Shown piece after piece: positions 36,541 through 45,588 of a stretch of 64,000 nt of DNA. Below the pieces are notes generated by a model. That model worked only from the letters and a program-made list of their open reading frames with translations. It ran no database searches and was not told where the DNA came from. The number at the start of each line of letters is the position of its first letter. Position 1 is the first letter of the stretch. This stretch comes from Bradyrhizobium sp. 195 (lineage in GTDB: Bacteria > Pseudomonadota > Alphaproteobacteria > Rhizobiales > Xanthobacteraceae): the NCBI RefSeq assembly GCF_023101665.1, contig NZ_CP082161.1:6758001-6822000 (forward strand). The letters run 5' to 3'. The position numbers were made by a program, and so were the translations under genes.

Positions 36541-37650
36541 ATGGTTATCGTTCTGTGCCTCTACCTCGTTGCGCTATGGATCGTATTCTCGAAATTCAAA
36601 CTCGTGCGCTGGGGCTGGTTGTCGGGGACGATCGCGCTGTTGATCGGCGGGTTCATTCTCGCGACGTTTCTTGCGCTTTTTAATTATCTCACGCCGTCGG
36701 GCCGCGTGACTGTGACCGGCCGCGTGGTAGAGGTGACTCCGAATGTGACGGGACAAATTGTCGCAATACCGGTCAAGCCGAACGTGCCGGTGAAGAAGGA
36801 TGACGTGCTGTTTCAGATCGACCCGGCGCCGTTTCAGTACAAGGTCTCGCAATTGCAGGCCTCGCTCGCGGCGGCAAAGCAGCAGACCGAGATCCTGAAA
36901 TCGAATTATGAGCAGGCGAGCGCGAATGTGGCGGGACTCACCGCGCAGGCCGCTTACAACAAGAAGCGTCTCGCCGACATTGAGACGCTGGCCTCCGACG
37001 ATGCCAACACGCAATTTCAGGCGCAGGACAAGCAGGTTCAGTACGAAACCGTGTCGGCGCAGCTCACGGCTGCGCAAGCGGCCCAGCAGAGCGCCAAGCT
37101 TGCGCTGAATTCCGAGATCGGCGGTGTCAACACCACGGTCGCACAGATTCAGGCGCAACTCGAGAACGCAAATTGGGAATTGTCGCAGACAACGGTTCGC
37201 GCGCCTGAAGACGGCTATGTCACCGTCGTTGCCTTGACCGTCGGCGACCGGGCGCTGCAGGCGCGCTCGGCGATGTCGTTCATTGTCGAGAAGGAGATCG
37301 CGCTTGTTGGCGTGTTCTCTCAAAACGGCTTCCAGGTGATCAAGGAAGGTGCCGTCGTTGACATCGTTTTCGACAACGTGCCCGGCCGCATTTATCACGC
37401 CAAAATCATCGGCATTCCCAGGGGCATCGGGCAAGGGCAGATCGCCGTATCCGGGACGCTCGCCCGCACCAACACGTTCGGCGGCGCAACGATGTTTCCC
37501 GCAGAAATCTCTATCCCCGACGGGATGGATCGTGACGGGCTTCGGCTGGGCATGTCCGGCAGCGCCACCGCCTTTGCCGACAATGCCGGCGTGATCGGTC
37601 TCCTCGCCTCGATCCTCGTATGGGTGAGCTCTTACACGGCCTATCTCTAG
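36541..37650 (+). CDS. HlyD-family membrane fusion protein (YibH/AaeA-like)
   Basis: A 369-residue protein with two N-terminal membrane segments (residues about 1-16 and 26-48), a biotinyl-lipoyl half (VTPNVTGQIVAIPVKPNVPVKK), a long alpha-helical hairpin (about 95-210), the second lipoyl half (TTVRAPEDGYVT) and a hydrophobic C-terminus. It resembles inner-membrane adaptor proteins of efflux or secretion systems, but no DUF3302, pump or outer-membrane partner is adjacent. AGGA precedes the ATG. Confidence 0.82.
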   Translation: MVIVLCLYLVALWIVFSKFKLVRWGWLSGTIALLIGGFILATFLALFNYLTPSGRVTVTGRVVEVTPNVTGQIVAIPVKPNVPVKKDDVLFQIDPAPFQYKVSQLQASLAAAKQQTEILKSNYEQASANVAGLTAQAAYNKKRLADIETLASDDANTQFQAQDKQVQYETVSAQLTAAQAAQQSAKLALNSEIGGVNTTVAQIQAQLENANWELSQTTVRAPEDGYVTVVALTVGDRALQARSAMSFIVEKEIALVGVFSQNGFQVIKEGAVVDIVFDNVPGRIYHAKIIGIPRGIGQGQIAVSGTLARTNTFGGATMFPAEISIPDGMDRDGLRLGMSGSATAFADNAGVIGLLASILVWVSSYTAYL

Positions 37651-37684
37651 CAACCGACAGGTTCAAACCGGGGAGAAGGTTTAC

Positions 37685-38067
37685 ATGCAGTGCGATGATC
37701 GCCACGTCGTTACGCCTGTCCATCTGTTTGCTGGCGCTGTTTTCCTCGCAGCATCGCTCCTGACAGGAAGTGTGTCTCATACCGACCTGACGGTATCCGT
37801 CGCAAAAGCCGCGGAAGAAATGCCGAGGAGGTGCTTGCTGCGCAGATCCGGACGCAGGGCTTTGTCTGTGAGAAGGCGCTCGGTGCTACGAGAGATGCAA
37901 GGCGCTCAAGGGCCGATCATGCCGTCTGGGTCCTGAAATGCAGCAACGCCACCTACAGGGTCAGCCGCGCTCCGGATATGGCAGCGAAGGTGCAGCCGTT
38001 GGAATGGTTGAATACCAGCAACGCCCATACAGGCCACTGTTTCACGCGCAATGCGCGTAGGGAATGA
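37685..38067 (+). pseudogene. Frameshifted small secreted protein
   Basis: The frame from ATG 37685 (GGGAGAAGG upstream) gives a signal-peptide-like start (VHLFAGAVFLAASLLTGS) up to AAEEMP at about 37824. Homology-like sequence then continues in another frame as EEVLAAQIRTQGFVCEKALG, KCSNATYRVSRAPDM, to the stop at 38065-38067. One missing base near 37826 (CCGAGGAGG for CCGGAGGAGG) explains the break. The intact protein would have about 127 residues. Function unknown. Confidence 0.6.
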
Positions 38068-38305
38068 ATCTTTACTGGACACCACAAGCGCGACGCTCGT
38101 CTTTTTTAGCGCCGACGAACGGTGCTCGACGCACTGCATCAGGCTTTGACGCAGGCAACATTGCACAGGGAGTTATGCGAACGCCTCGATGCAGATAACG
38201 TGCCTCCAAGGCAACACGGCGGCGCAATTTCGTGGCTAGCCACTTTAAGGCGAGACATTCACAATCTCGCTGACATACTGTTGTGAACGGACATTGGGGG
38301 AGCAC

Positions 38306-39379
38306 ATGACGCGCTGCATACCCGAACGCAACTCTGGTCGTCGGCTGATCTGCTCGGTGATCGGCACAATCTTGGTGATGTCCTCGTCCGTATCCGACGC
38401 CGCATACGCCGACGAAAGCGGCGTTTCCTACTGGCTTCCCGGACGCTTCAGCAGCCTTGCCGCAACGCCCGCGGTGCCGGGATGGTCAATGGCTGAGGTT
38501 TACTATCACACCTCCGTATCGGCATTCGGCGCCGCGGCCGCGTCAAGAGAAATTCAGATCGGCCGATTTCCGGCGGCCGTCAACGTCAACTTGGATCTGC
38601 ATCTGAACGCGCAGGCCGATCTGGTGCTGCTCAACCCCACCTACACCTTTGCGACGCCGGTGCTGGGCGGACAATTGGCTGTCGGTGTCACGGGCCTGTT
38701 CGGGCGGTCGGCCGCCGACCTCAGCGGGACCCTGACAACCGGGTTCGGACCGCTTGCGACCACGCGCATCGGAAGCATCGGCGACTCCGTCACCTCCGTC
38801 GGCGACCTCTATCCGCAGGTGACACTGAAATGGAATCAAGGGGTCCATAACTTCATGACCTATATGACGGGAGACATTCCCGTCGGGGCCTACAATCCAA
38901 ACCGCCTGGCCAATCTCGGCATCGGTCATGGCGCGATCGATGGCGGCGGCGGCTACACCTATTTCAATCCGCAGGCGGGACACGAATTTTCAGCGGTCGC
39001 GGGGTTCACCTACAATTTCAAGAATCCGGACACGCAGTACCAGAGCGGCGTTGACTTCCATGTCGACTGGGGTGCCTCCCAGTTTCTTTCAAAGCAGCTC
39101 TTTGTCGGACTCGTCGGATATGCGTATCAGCAGATCACCGACGATTCCGGGCAGCACCCCATCCTGGGTGGTTTCCGCTCACGTGTCCTTGCCGTCGGTC
39201 CGCAGATCGGATTTCTGTTTCCGGTTGGCGACATGCAGGGCTATCTGAATCTGAAAGGATATGGCGAATTCGCTGCGGAGAACCGGCCAGCAGGCTGGAA
39301 TACGTGGCTGACGTTCTCGATCTCGCCGATGGCGCCGACCAGCACCGTGACGCCGACACGACGGATCGTGACGAAATAG
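38306..39379 (+). CDS. SphA/MetA-pathway phenol-degradation family outer-membrane protein
   Basis: A 357-residue protein with a signal peptide (cleavage near ASA-like DAAYA-DE) and a beta-rich body: YWLPGRFSSLAATPAVPGWS, FAAVNVNLDLHLNAQADLVLLNPTY, NGQ-like WNQGVHNFMTYMTGDIPVGAY, and LANLGIGHGAIDGGGGYTYFNP. This is the pattern of the family found beside aromatic and hydrophobic-compound pathways, thought to be a FadL/porin-like uptake channel. The ATG at 38306 has GGGGGAG at good spacing. Confidence 0.8.
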   Translation: MTRCIPERNSGRRLICSVIGTILVMSSSVSDAAYADESGVSYWLPGRFSSLAATPAVPGWSMAEVYYHTSVSAFGAAAASREIQIGRFPAAVNVNLDLHLNAQADLVLLNPTYTFATPVLGGQLAVGVTGLFGRSAADLSGTLTTGFGPLATTRIGSIGDSVTSVGDLYPQVTLKWNQGVHNFMTYMTGDIPVGAYNPNRLANLGIGHGAIDGGGGYTYFNPQAGHEFSAVAGFTYNFKNPDTQYQSGVDFHVDWGASQFLSKQLFVGLVGYAYQQITDDSGQHPILGGFRSRVLAVGPQIGFLFPVGDMQGYLNLKGYGEFAAENRPAGWNTWLTFSISPMAPTSTVTPTRRIVTK

Positions 39380-39473
39380 GGAATCGCGCCGAGCGAGGCC
39401 GGCGTGATCCATCGCGGGCCCGCAGATATTTGCGTCTATTCGCCACGATCAAACGTCGTGCGGAGGCGGTCGA

Positions 39474-40271
39474 GTGAGTCTAGGAGTACGCAGACGCCGC
39501 TATTTGCTGATCTTCGCAGCGGTGATCGCTTGCTACGTCATAATTAGTTACCTGGTTCTACCAGCCACCTGGTCGCGGGTCGAACACGAGCCTGGGCTCT
39601 CGCATCTGCCCATGCTGACTTCGACGGCGCAGGGAATTCCAGGCGGTCCCATTAACGTTGGCCTCGTCGGAAGCCGTGAAGACGTCATTTCTGCGTTTCA
39701 TGTTGCCGCCTGGTTTCCCGCAGACCCGATTACGTTGCGGACCAGCGCCGAAATCGTGGGCAGCGTCCTGTTTGATCGGCCTTACAAGGATGCGCCTGTC
39801 AGTCCGCTCTTCTTCGAGGGACGGCGCGAGGATTTGGCCTTTGAAAAGCCGGACGGAGTGAGCGCTGACCGCCGCCAACACGTCCGGCTATGGTTAGTCC
39901 TTACCAACGGGACCGATGGAAGTCCCGTCTGGCTTGGATCCGCAACTTTCGACAAAGGGGTCACACTGAGCCGCGATACCGGCCAGATTACTCATAGGAT
40001 CGCACCAAACATTGATGAAGAGCGAGACCAGTTGATTGGCGAGTTCAACCAGGCGCGGGTGGTCACGGGCATTTATCAAATGCGAGGGATCGGCCCCACA
40101 CTCAACGGCCGGAATGGCGAAGGGGACCCCTATCACACCGACGGAGAGATCTGGGTGGCCAGGCTTGTCCGTCGAGGGGAGAAAGCAGAGAAAGTCACTA
40201 AGATGCTGCCGGCGCCCGCTTTGATTCAGATAAAGGATGCGGCGTTTTCCTGGATTTCGCAGGCCCGATGA
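39474..40271 (+). CDS. LssY_C-domain membrane-anchored protein
   Basis: A 265-residue protein with one N-terminal membrane anchor (YLLIFAAVIACYVIISYLVL), then an LssY C-terminal-type domain: PINVGLVGSREDVISAFHVAAW, APVSPLFFEGRREDLAFEKP, RQHVRLW, PVWLGSATFDKGV, ITHRIAPNIDEERD. The GTG start has GGAGG 8 nt upstream. The biochemical role of LssY_C domains is not established. Confidence 0.8.
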   Translation: MSLGVRRRRYLLIFAAVIACYVIISYLVLPATWSRVEHEPGLSHLPMLTSTAQGIPGGPINVGLVGSREDVISAFHVAAWFPADPITLRTSAEIVGSVLFDRPYKDAPVSPLFFEGRREDLAFEKPDGVSADRRQHVRLWLVLTNGTDGSPVWLGSATFDKGVTLSRDTGQITHRIAPNIDEERDQLIGEFNQARVVTGIYQMRGIGPTLNGRNGEGDPYHTDGEIWVARLVRRGEKAEKVTKMLPAPALIQIKDAAFSWISQAR

Positions 40272-40515
40272 TCGTTCCGCAGGCGAACTATTCGGCTTCC
40301 GCAACTTCCCTGGTTGCCGGTGCTTTGCGATTGCGGAGCTATTTTCTCGACTGACAAGGGCGGGTGGGCGCGCGGGAATCATCGGCGGACCGGTATCGCA
40401 ACCGATAGTTCAACAAGCGTAGTTTTCCGCGATCTTGTCGCCAATCGGAAGCTCTTCAGCCTCCATGATTTTCAAACCGGTCTCGGTTATTTTGACGACA
40501 TCGATCACGCACGAT

Positions 40516-41202
40516 TCAAATTTTGTTTTTTGACCTTGGGGCAGGCAAATATCCGCCCGCGTGGTCGTTGCCGCCGTGCGCGGCGATGAACATGGCGACG
40601 GCCGACCGGCAATAGGATTCGATTTCGTTGTCGTCCTCTGCTCTCGCCTGATCGAAGCGTGCGATCGTCAGGAGATCGGATCCTTTGAAAAGCGCGGCAA
40701 ACAAGCGGGCGGACCGGAGAGGATCGGGCACGTTCAGAACCGCTTTCGCGTGCAACTGACGCAACAGGGCCTCGATTTGGGCGATGACATGGGCGGGGCC
40801 GCCTTCGTAATGGAGCTTGCTTAACGCGTTTTGACTCGTCTTGTCGGCCATGACCATGGCTTCGACACTGCGGACGTCTGATCGCAACAGCGTGCGAAGC
40901 AGTAATGATCCCACCGCCATGAGCTGGTCTTCGACCGAACCGCCGTCGCCTTCAAGAAGGGTCTGTGGTGCAAACAACTGCTGGCAGCCGGCCGCCATGG
41001 CCGCGCCGAACAGCGCCTCCTTGTTCTCGAAGTGCCGATAGATGCTGAGCTTGGATATCTTCGCCCGCCGGGCGACCTTGTCCAACGTCGTCGCTTGAAA
41101 ACCCAACTCCACAAAGAGTTCGCGCGCGGCGTCGACGATCGTTTGGCCAAGCGCCTGGTTGGCGGGCCGACCGCGCCGTCCCTGTCTGTTTTCGGTCACC
41201 AC
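40516..41202 (-). CDS. TetR-family transcriptional regulator
   Basis: A 228-residue repressor starting at GTG 41202 or 41199 (VVTENRQGRRGRPANQ). The HTH is at residues about 35-60 (TTLDKVARRAKISKLSIYRHFENKEALF), followed by a C-terminal TetR_C-like domain. It is divergent from a truncated flavoprotein gene and a drug exporter across a promoter whose -35 overlaps TACT-N4-AGTA symmetry. The first codons lie inside a repeat that recurs at 42860-43173, where the same start is followed by a stop. Confidence 0.88.
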   Translation of the reverse strand: MVTENRQGRRGRPANQALGQTIVDAARELFVELGFQATTLDKVARRAKISKLSIYRHFENKEALFGAAMAAGCQQLFAPQTLLEGDGGSVEDQLMAVGSLLLRTLLRSDVRSVEAMVMADKTSQNALSKLHYEGGPAHVIAQIEALLRQLHAKAVLNVPDPLRSARLFAALFKGSDLLTIARFDQARAEDDNEIESYCRSAVAMFIAAHGGNDHAGGYLPAPRSKNKI

Positions 41203-41469
41203 AATTCCAGTACTTGACAGTATTCTAATTCCTGAATTACGATACCATGAAGTTTTCGAAATAGGCAAGCCAATGGGCAGGTTTCCTGTCCTCCCACGGA
41301 GCCTCCCTATGGATGACGTCATCATCATCGGCGGCAGCTTTGCCGGTCTCCTCGGCGCCCTGCAGCTCGGCCGTGCCCTCCGCAAGGTCACCGTTCTCGA
41401 TACCGGCCTGCCGCGCAACCGCTTCGCCGGCCACTCGCATGGGCTGCTCGGCCACGATCACAAGCCACC
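41161..41469. repeat. Direct repeat, copy A (TetR start, promoter, flavoprotein 5' end)
   Basis: About 309 bp that recur at 42860-43173 with roughly 85-90 % identity by eye. It contains the first codons of the TetR gene, the intergenic promoter, and the first 53 codons of a thioredoxin-reductase-like gene. It breaks off after AAGCCACC. Confidence 0.85.
41214..41243 (+). promoter_or_regulatory. Sigma-70 promoter of copy A with overlapping TetR-operator-like symmetry
   Basis: TTGACA (41214-41219), an 18-bp spacer and TACGAT (41238-41243). The -35 is embedded in TACTTGACAGTA (TACT/AGTA arms), a plausible TetR contact site. The same arrangement is present in copy B. Confidence 0.55.
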
Positions 41470-41500
41470 GCGGCGCGCACCGCCTCACTCGCCGCCTTAA
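41309..41500 (+). pseudogene. Truncated thioredoxin-reductase-like flavoprotein (5' fragment)
   Basis: From ATG 41309 the frame reads MDDVIIIGGSFAGLLGALQL and continues to LLGHDHKPP in register with the intact gene at 43013. It then runs into unrelated Arg/Pro-rich codons and stops at 41498-41500. Only the FAD-binding N-terminus is left (63 codons), so the protein cannot be functional. It is the product of the duplication that also gave copy B. Confidence 0.85.
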
Positions 41501-41530
41501 CGTACCTATCCCTCATACCGGAAAGCTCCG

Positions 41531-42727
41531 ATGGCTGACCTGGTCAATCCCCTGCGCATGCCCACCTCCAGCGCCCTGCCCATCGCCGTCCTTTCCGTCC
41601 TCACCGCGATGGGAACGCTGGCGACCAACATCTTGCTGCCGTCTCTGCCGCACATTGCGATCTCATTGAATGTCACGACTGCGGCGGTCACGTCCGCCAT
41701 CACCGTTTTTCTTGCGGTGTTCGGATTGGGCCAGCTCCTGGTCGGACCGCTTTCGGATCGCTACGGAAGACGTTGGCCGGTCCTGATCGGATTTGCCGTG
41801 TTCTTCGCGGGCAGCGTCTGGTGCGGTCTGGCGACCGACCTGCCTAATCTCCTTGTCGGCCGCGTCGTGCAGGCAACAGGTGCTTGCGCGACGGCAGTGC
41901 TGTCTCGCGCCATCGCCCGCGACTTGTTTAGCGGCGCAGCGCTGGCACGCGCGATGGCGCTCATCATAATGGTGATGTCCGCTGCTGCCGGGTTCTCGCC
42001 ACTGCTTGGCGGCGCACTCGACCACAGTCTGGGCTGGCGCGCCCAATTCGCGCTGGTCGCGGCCTTTGCTGCCGTCAGCGCCGTTGCCTACAGCATCGTT
42101 CTCGGCGAAACCCACAATTCAACCCGCACGCCGCTCAACCCAGTTGCCATCGGCAGGACCTATGCCGGCTTGATTGGCGACCGTCGCTTCGCGATTCCCG
42201 CGACCACCTCGAGCCTCTGCATAGGGGGCATGTTCTCATTGTTTTCCGCTGCACCGCGCCTATTCATCGAAGCGCTGCACTTCACGCCGATCCAGCTAGG
42301 CCTCTTTTTCGCCGGCACCGTCTTCATCGTATCCGCCGCGGGTATGCTTGCATCGAGATTGGCACCACGCTACGGGCTCGATGGCCCGATCCGGGCCGGC
42401 TTGTGCGCGGCGGCCGCCAGCAACCTTGCGATCCTGCTCATCTCGATAATAAGCCCGACTTTCCTGCCTTTTCTGGCCGCGATGTGCGTTGTTCTTCTCG
42501 GGATGGGTGTTGTCATTCCACTGGCCACTGCGCGGGCGCTTTCTCCATTCGGGGAGAAGGCCGGCGCCGCCTCGGCGCTGCTGGGTTTCTTGCAGATGAT
42601 GATCGCCGCGATCGGCGTATGGCTTGCTGCCGCAGTGTCACATGAAGCAATGTTGGCGCTGGGCATCGTGATGAGCGCGTTTTCCCTGCTGGCTCTTGGC
42701 CTGTACGCGCGGGGCCCGGGATCTTGA
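41531..42727 (+). CDS. Bcr/CflA-family MFS drug exporter
   Basis: A 398-residue 12-TM transporter. Signatures: LATNILLPSLPHIA in TM1, GQLLVGPLSDRYGRRWPVL between TM2 and TM3, and FSPLLGGALDHSLGWRAQF, typical of the DHA1 Bcr/CflA group (bicyclomycin, chloramphenicol, sulfonamide exporters). It lies just downstream of the promoter and truncated flavoprotein of copy A, so it is probably controlled by the adjacent TetR protein. Confidence 0.88.
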   Translation: MADLVNPLRMPTSSALPIAVLSVLTAMGTLATNILLPSLPHIAISLNVTTAAVTSAITVFLAVFGLGQLLVGPLSDRYGRRWPVLIGFAVFFAGSVWCGLATDLPNLLVGRVVQATGACATAVLSRAIARDLFSGAALARAMALIIMVMSAAAGFSPLLGGALDHSLGWRAQFALVAAFAAVSAVAYSIVLGETHNSTRTPLNPVAIGRTYAGLIGDRRFAIPATTSSLCIGGMFSLFSAAPRLFIEALHFTPIQLGLFFAGTVFIVSAAGMLASRLAPRYGLDGPIRAGLCAAAASNLAILLISIISPTFLPFLAAMCVVLLGMGVVIPLATARALSPFGEKAGAASALLGFLQMMIAAIGVWLAAAVSHEAMLALGIVMSAFSLLALGLYARGPGS

Positions 42728-42859
42728 CTGGCGCATGACTCCGCGCGCGTTTCTTTTCAATCGCTCGTCAGCTTTGCGAAGTCCGGCTTACGCGTCGGGC
42801 AAACGCGGCAAAACTTCGCCAGTTTGACGATTGTGCCTTCTCCCGAGCCCGCCGGCGTC

Positions 42860-43173
42860 GGCGGGCCGGCCGCGCCAGCCCTGTCAGTTTTCGGTCACCG
42901 CAATTCAAGTACTTGACAGTATCCTAATTCCTGAATTACGATACCATGCAGTGTCCGAAATATGCAAGCCAATGGGCAGGTTTCAACCTGTCCTCCAACG
43001 GAGCTTATCACCATGGATGACGTCATCATTATCGGCGGCAGCTTTGCCGGTCTCGCCGGCGCCCTGCAACTCGGCCGTGCCCGCCGCAAGGTCACCGTTC
43101 TAGATACGGGCCTGCCGCGCAACCGCTTCGCCGGCCACTCGCATGGTCTGCTCGGTCACGATCATAAGCCACC
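42860..43173. repeat. Direct repeat, copy B
   Basis: Second copy of the 41161-41469 segment. On the minus strand the TetR start is degenerate (GTGACCGAAAACTGA, a stop after four codons), while the promoter and flavoprotein 5' end are intact. The drug exporter gene lies between the copies. Confidence 0.85.
42913..42942 (+). promoter_or_regulatory. Sigma-70 promoter of copy B, upstream of the intact flavoprotein gene
   Basis: TTGACA (42913-42918) and TACGAT (42937-42942) with an 18-bp spacer, conserved from copy A together with the TACT/AGTA arms around the -35. This would let the single TetR protein control both units. Confidence 0.55.
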
Positions 43174-43906
43174 ATTGGACATTCTGGCCGAGGCGCGGCA
43201 GCAACTGGCGCGTTATCCCACGGTCAGACTGGTCAATGCCAGGGCCGACAGCATCTCTGGCAACATCGACAAATTCTCCATCCTCACTGGCGATGGCGAA
43301 AGCCTTGGAGCGCGCCGCCTGATCCTGAGCTATGGCATCGTGGACCAGATGCCTAACGTGCCGGGCTACGCCGAAAGCTGGGGCACGTCCATCGTGCCCT
43401 GCCCCTATTGCGACGGCTTTGAAGTCGCCGGCCGACATTGGGGCCTCGTCTGGTCCGGCCCGCAGTCGCACAATCAGGCCAGGCTGTTCCTCGATTGGAC
43501 CGACAAGTTGACGCTCTTCGCCGATGGTCACGACATTCCGCCCGATATCCGGGCCGATCTGGCGCGCCGCAAAATACCTGTCGTCGATGGCCGGATCACC
43601 GGGATCGGCCATCACGGGGGCCATAACGCCACCGTCAAGCTCGATACCGACACCAATGTCGCGGTCGACATCCTGTTCGCGCATCCGCGCACCAAGCCGT
43701 CCGCTAGCCTGCATGAATCACTGGGCCTCGCCACGGTCGATACGCCCGGCGGCATCGCCCTGAAGGTCGACGAGCGCCGCCAAACCAGCATGCCCGGCAT
43801 CTACGCCGCCGGCGACCTCACCACGGTCTTCTTGCCCTCGGTCACCCAGGCATCATCGCAGGGCGCGATGGCGGGCATCTTCGCCCAGCAGTCGATGGTG
43901 GTTTGA
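43013..43906 (+). CDS. Thioredoxin-reductase-like NAD(P)/FAD-dependent oxidoreductase
   Basis: A 297-residue flavoprotein. The FAD motif GGSFAGLAGALQLGRARRKV is at the N-terminus, a redox pair CPYC (CPYCDGFEVAG) at residues about 129-132, and the C-terminal GIYAAGDLTT loop. It is the intact counterpart of the fragment at 41309-41500. The usual NAD(P)H GxGxxA motif is replaced by WGLVWSGPQS, so its electron donor is uncertain. Followed by a DUF302 gene on the same strand. Confidence 0.85.
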   Translation: MDDVIIIGGSFAGLAGALQLGRARRKVTVLDTGLPRNRFAGHSHGLLGHDHKPPLDILAEARQQLARYPTVRLVNARADSISGNIDKFSILTGDGESLGARRLILSYGIVDQMPNVPGYAESWGTSIVPCPYCDGFEVAGRHWGLVWSGPQSHNQARLFLDWTDKLTLFADGHDIPPDIRADLARRKIPVVDGRITGIGHHGGHNATVKLDTDTNVAVDILFAHPRTKPSASLHESLGLATVDTPGGIALKVDERRQTSMPGIYAAGDLTTVFLPSVTQASSQGAMAGIFAQQSMVV

Positions 43907-43973
43907 CCAAGCTTTCAACCGACGAGTGTTTTCATCGACATGCGCCGATCGGACCGGCAAGGAGAATGCAGCA

Positions 43974-44510
43974 ATGGCAACAGCTACGGAATCCGCCGAC
44001 GCGCGCAAGGAAGATCGGGTCACGACACAAATGTTCACGGTGGAGCACATCCGCATCAGATCCACGCGGTCGTTCGGCGATGTGAGGGCAGCGCTCGAAT
44101 CGCGGGTGCAGGCCCTGGCTCTCGACCGCGTGGTTCCGCTCATCAAAAAAGGGGACATGGCCGGAGCACGGGCCGAATTGGAAAGGCAGGCATCGCCTGC
44201 GGGCCTGACGATCATGTACACGCTTGAACATGGGGTGGGGCTCTCCGTGGAACTAGGCAGTCCTCGGCCGGCGGTCGCCTATGGGATCGGCAATTTCCTG
44301 GTGGCCACGTCCATAACGAAACACAACTTGGCCGCGGGCCTCTACGCGCCAATACGCGTGGTCTTGTATGGCGCGGACGACGGCACCGCCATCATCGAAT
44401 ACGACCGACCCTCTTCGACATTCGCGTTGTTCGGCGATCCCAGCATCGACGTAGTGGCCAAGCAACTCGACATGACATTGCAGAACATCTTGATGGACAT
44501 TGGCAATTGA
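43974..44510 (+). CDS. DUF302-domain protein
   Basis: A 178-residue soluble protein. The N-terminal helix-rich part is followed by a DUF302 fold: GLTIMYTLEHGVGLS, VAYGIGNFLVATSITKHNL, YAPIRVVLYGADDGTAIIEYD, and FGDPSIDVVAKQLD. The ATG at 43974 was chosen because AAGGAG lies 9 nt upstream. DUF302 proteins often accompany redox or stress genes; the function is unknown. It is 67 nt after the flavoprotein gene and probably in its operon. Confidence 0.8.
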   Translation: MATATESADARKEDRVTTQMFTVEHIRIRSTRSFGDVRAALESRVQALALDRVVPLIKKGDMAGARAELERQASPAGLTIMYTLEHGVGLSVELGSPRPAVAYGIGNFLVATSITKHNLAAGLYAPIRVVLYGADDGTAIIEYDRPSSTFALFGDPSIDVVAKQLDMTLQNILMDIGN

Positions 44511-44569
44511 TGGCCCCCTCGACGCCGCTCGCGATGAATTCGAAGAACAAATCGGAACAAGGATCTGGC

Positions 44570-45433
44570 ATGGCACAGTACAATGCGGATCAGGTCACCG
44601 ACTGGAAGGGCCAAAGCGGGGAGCGCTGGGTCGTCCACCAGGCCCGGCTCGACGCCAGGCTGGAGGTGTTCGGCCAGGCCGCGATCGAAGCCGCCGCGCC
44701 CGCGACGGGCGAGCGCGTGCTGGATGTCGGCTGCGGCGCGGGCGCATCGAGTCTGGCTCTGGCCGCCCGCGTCGGCGCGGGGGGCCAAGTGCTGGGCGTG
44801 GATATCTCCGAACCGCTGATCAGCCGAGCGCGCGCGCGTGCGCCACACGATACGTCGGCCCTGTTCCGGGTAGCCGACGCCAGCAGCGCCGAGCTGCCCG
44901 AGGGCGCGTTCGACATCCTGTTCTCGCGTTTCGGAGTGATGTTCTTCGACGATCCGACAAAGGCGTTCGCGCATATGCGCCGTGCGCTCCAACCGGGCGG
45001 CCGGGTCGCTTTCGTCTGCTGGCGCGGCGTGGCCGAGAACGATTGGATGCGCCTGCCGATGGGCGCGATCAAGGGCATCGTCCCGCCGACGGCGCCGCCC
45101 GATCCCGAAGCGCCCGGTCCATTCTCGTTCGGCGACCCGGGGCGGGTGGCTCGGATCCTGACGGCGGCCGGCTTCACTGATATCGCTTTCGCGCCCTTCG
45201 ATGCTTCCGTCCCGCTTGGCGAGGGCGCGACGCGGGACGCGGCGATCGACGACGCGGTGAAGATGACGCTCGAGGTCGGCCCGCTGTCGCGCGCGCTCGC
45301 TGATCAGCCCGACGACATCCGCGCCCGCGCCTCGGCTGCGGTTCGTGCCGCCTTCGCGGGCCGCGCCGGCGAGCGGTCGGTGATATTCGACAGCGCGACG
45401 TGGATCGTCACGGCGCGCAATCCCGCAAGCTGA
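44570..45433 (+). CDS. Class I SAM-dependent methyltransferase
   Basis: A 287-residue methyltransferase with motif I VLDVGCGAGASSLALA and the following acidic GVDISEP, plus DILFSRFGVMFFDDP (post-motif II) and LQPGGRVAFVCWRG (motif III). The ATG at 44570 has AAGGA with 7-nt spacing; an earlier ATG at 44510 overlaps the DUF302 stop. A hairpin terminator follows. The substrate is unknown. Confidence 0.85.
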   Translation: MAQYNADQVTDWKGQSGERWVVHQARLDARLEVFGQAAIEAAAPATGERVLDVGCGAGASSLALAARVGAGGQVLGVDISEPLISRARARAPHDTSALFRVADASSAELPEGAFDILFSRFGVMFFDDPTKAFAHMRRALQPGGRVAFVCWRGVAENDWMRLPMGAIKGIVPPTAPPDPEAPGPFSFGDPGRVARILTAAGFTDIAFAPFDASVPLGEGATRDAAIDDAVKMTLEVGPLSRALADQPDDIRARASAAVRAAFAGRAGERSVIFDSATWIVTARNPAS

Positions 45434-45450
45434 TAGCGATGAGCAGGGGA

Positions 45451-45480
45451 GACGCCCCGCTCGGTGGAGGGGGCGTCTTT
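45451..45480 (+). terminator. Rho-independent-type terminator after the methyltransferase gene
   Basis: GACGCCCC and GGGGCGTC form an 8-bp stem around an 11-nt loop, followed by TTT at 45478-45480. It marks the end of the flavoprotein-DUF302-methyltransferase unit. Confidence 0.65.
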
Positions 45481-45588
45481 GGCCGGTCAGCGGGACCAGA
45501 TGAGGGCGTATTCGCCGGCGGTCTCGGAGAGTAGAGAGTTAGTTAGTTGGCCAATCGGTCAGGGTACGCAGAAGAGATGGGTGCTGAC

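Noticed and set aside
31872..45480. Attachment-site duplication of the tRNA 3' end
   Set aside because: No second copy of the T-arm/acceptor sequence and no integrase gene were found by eye in the window.
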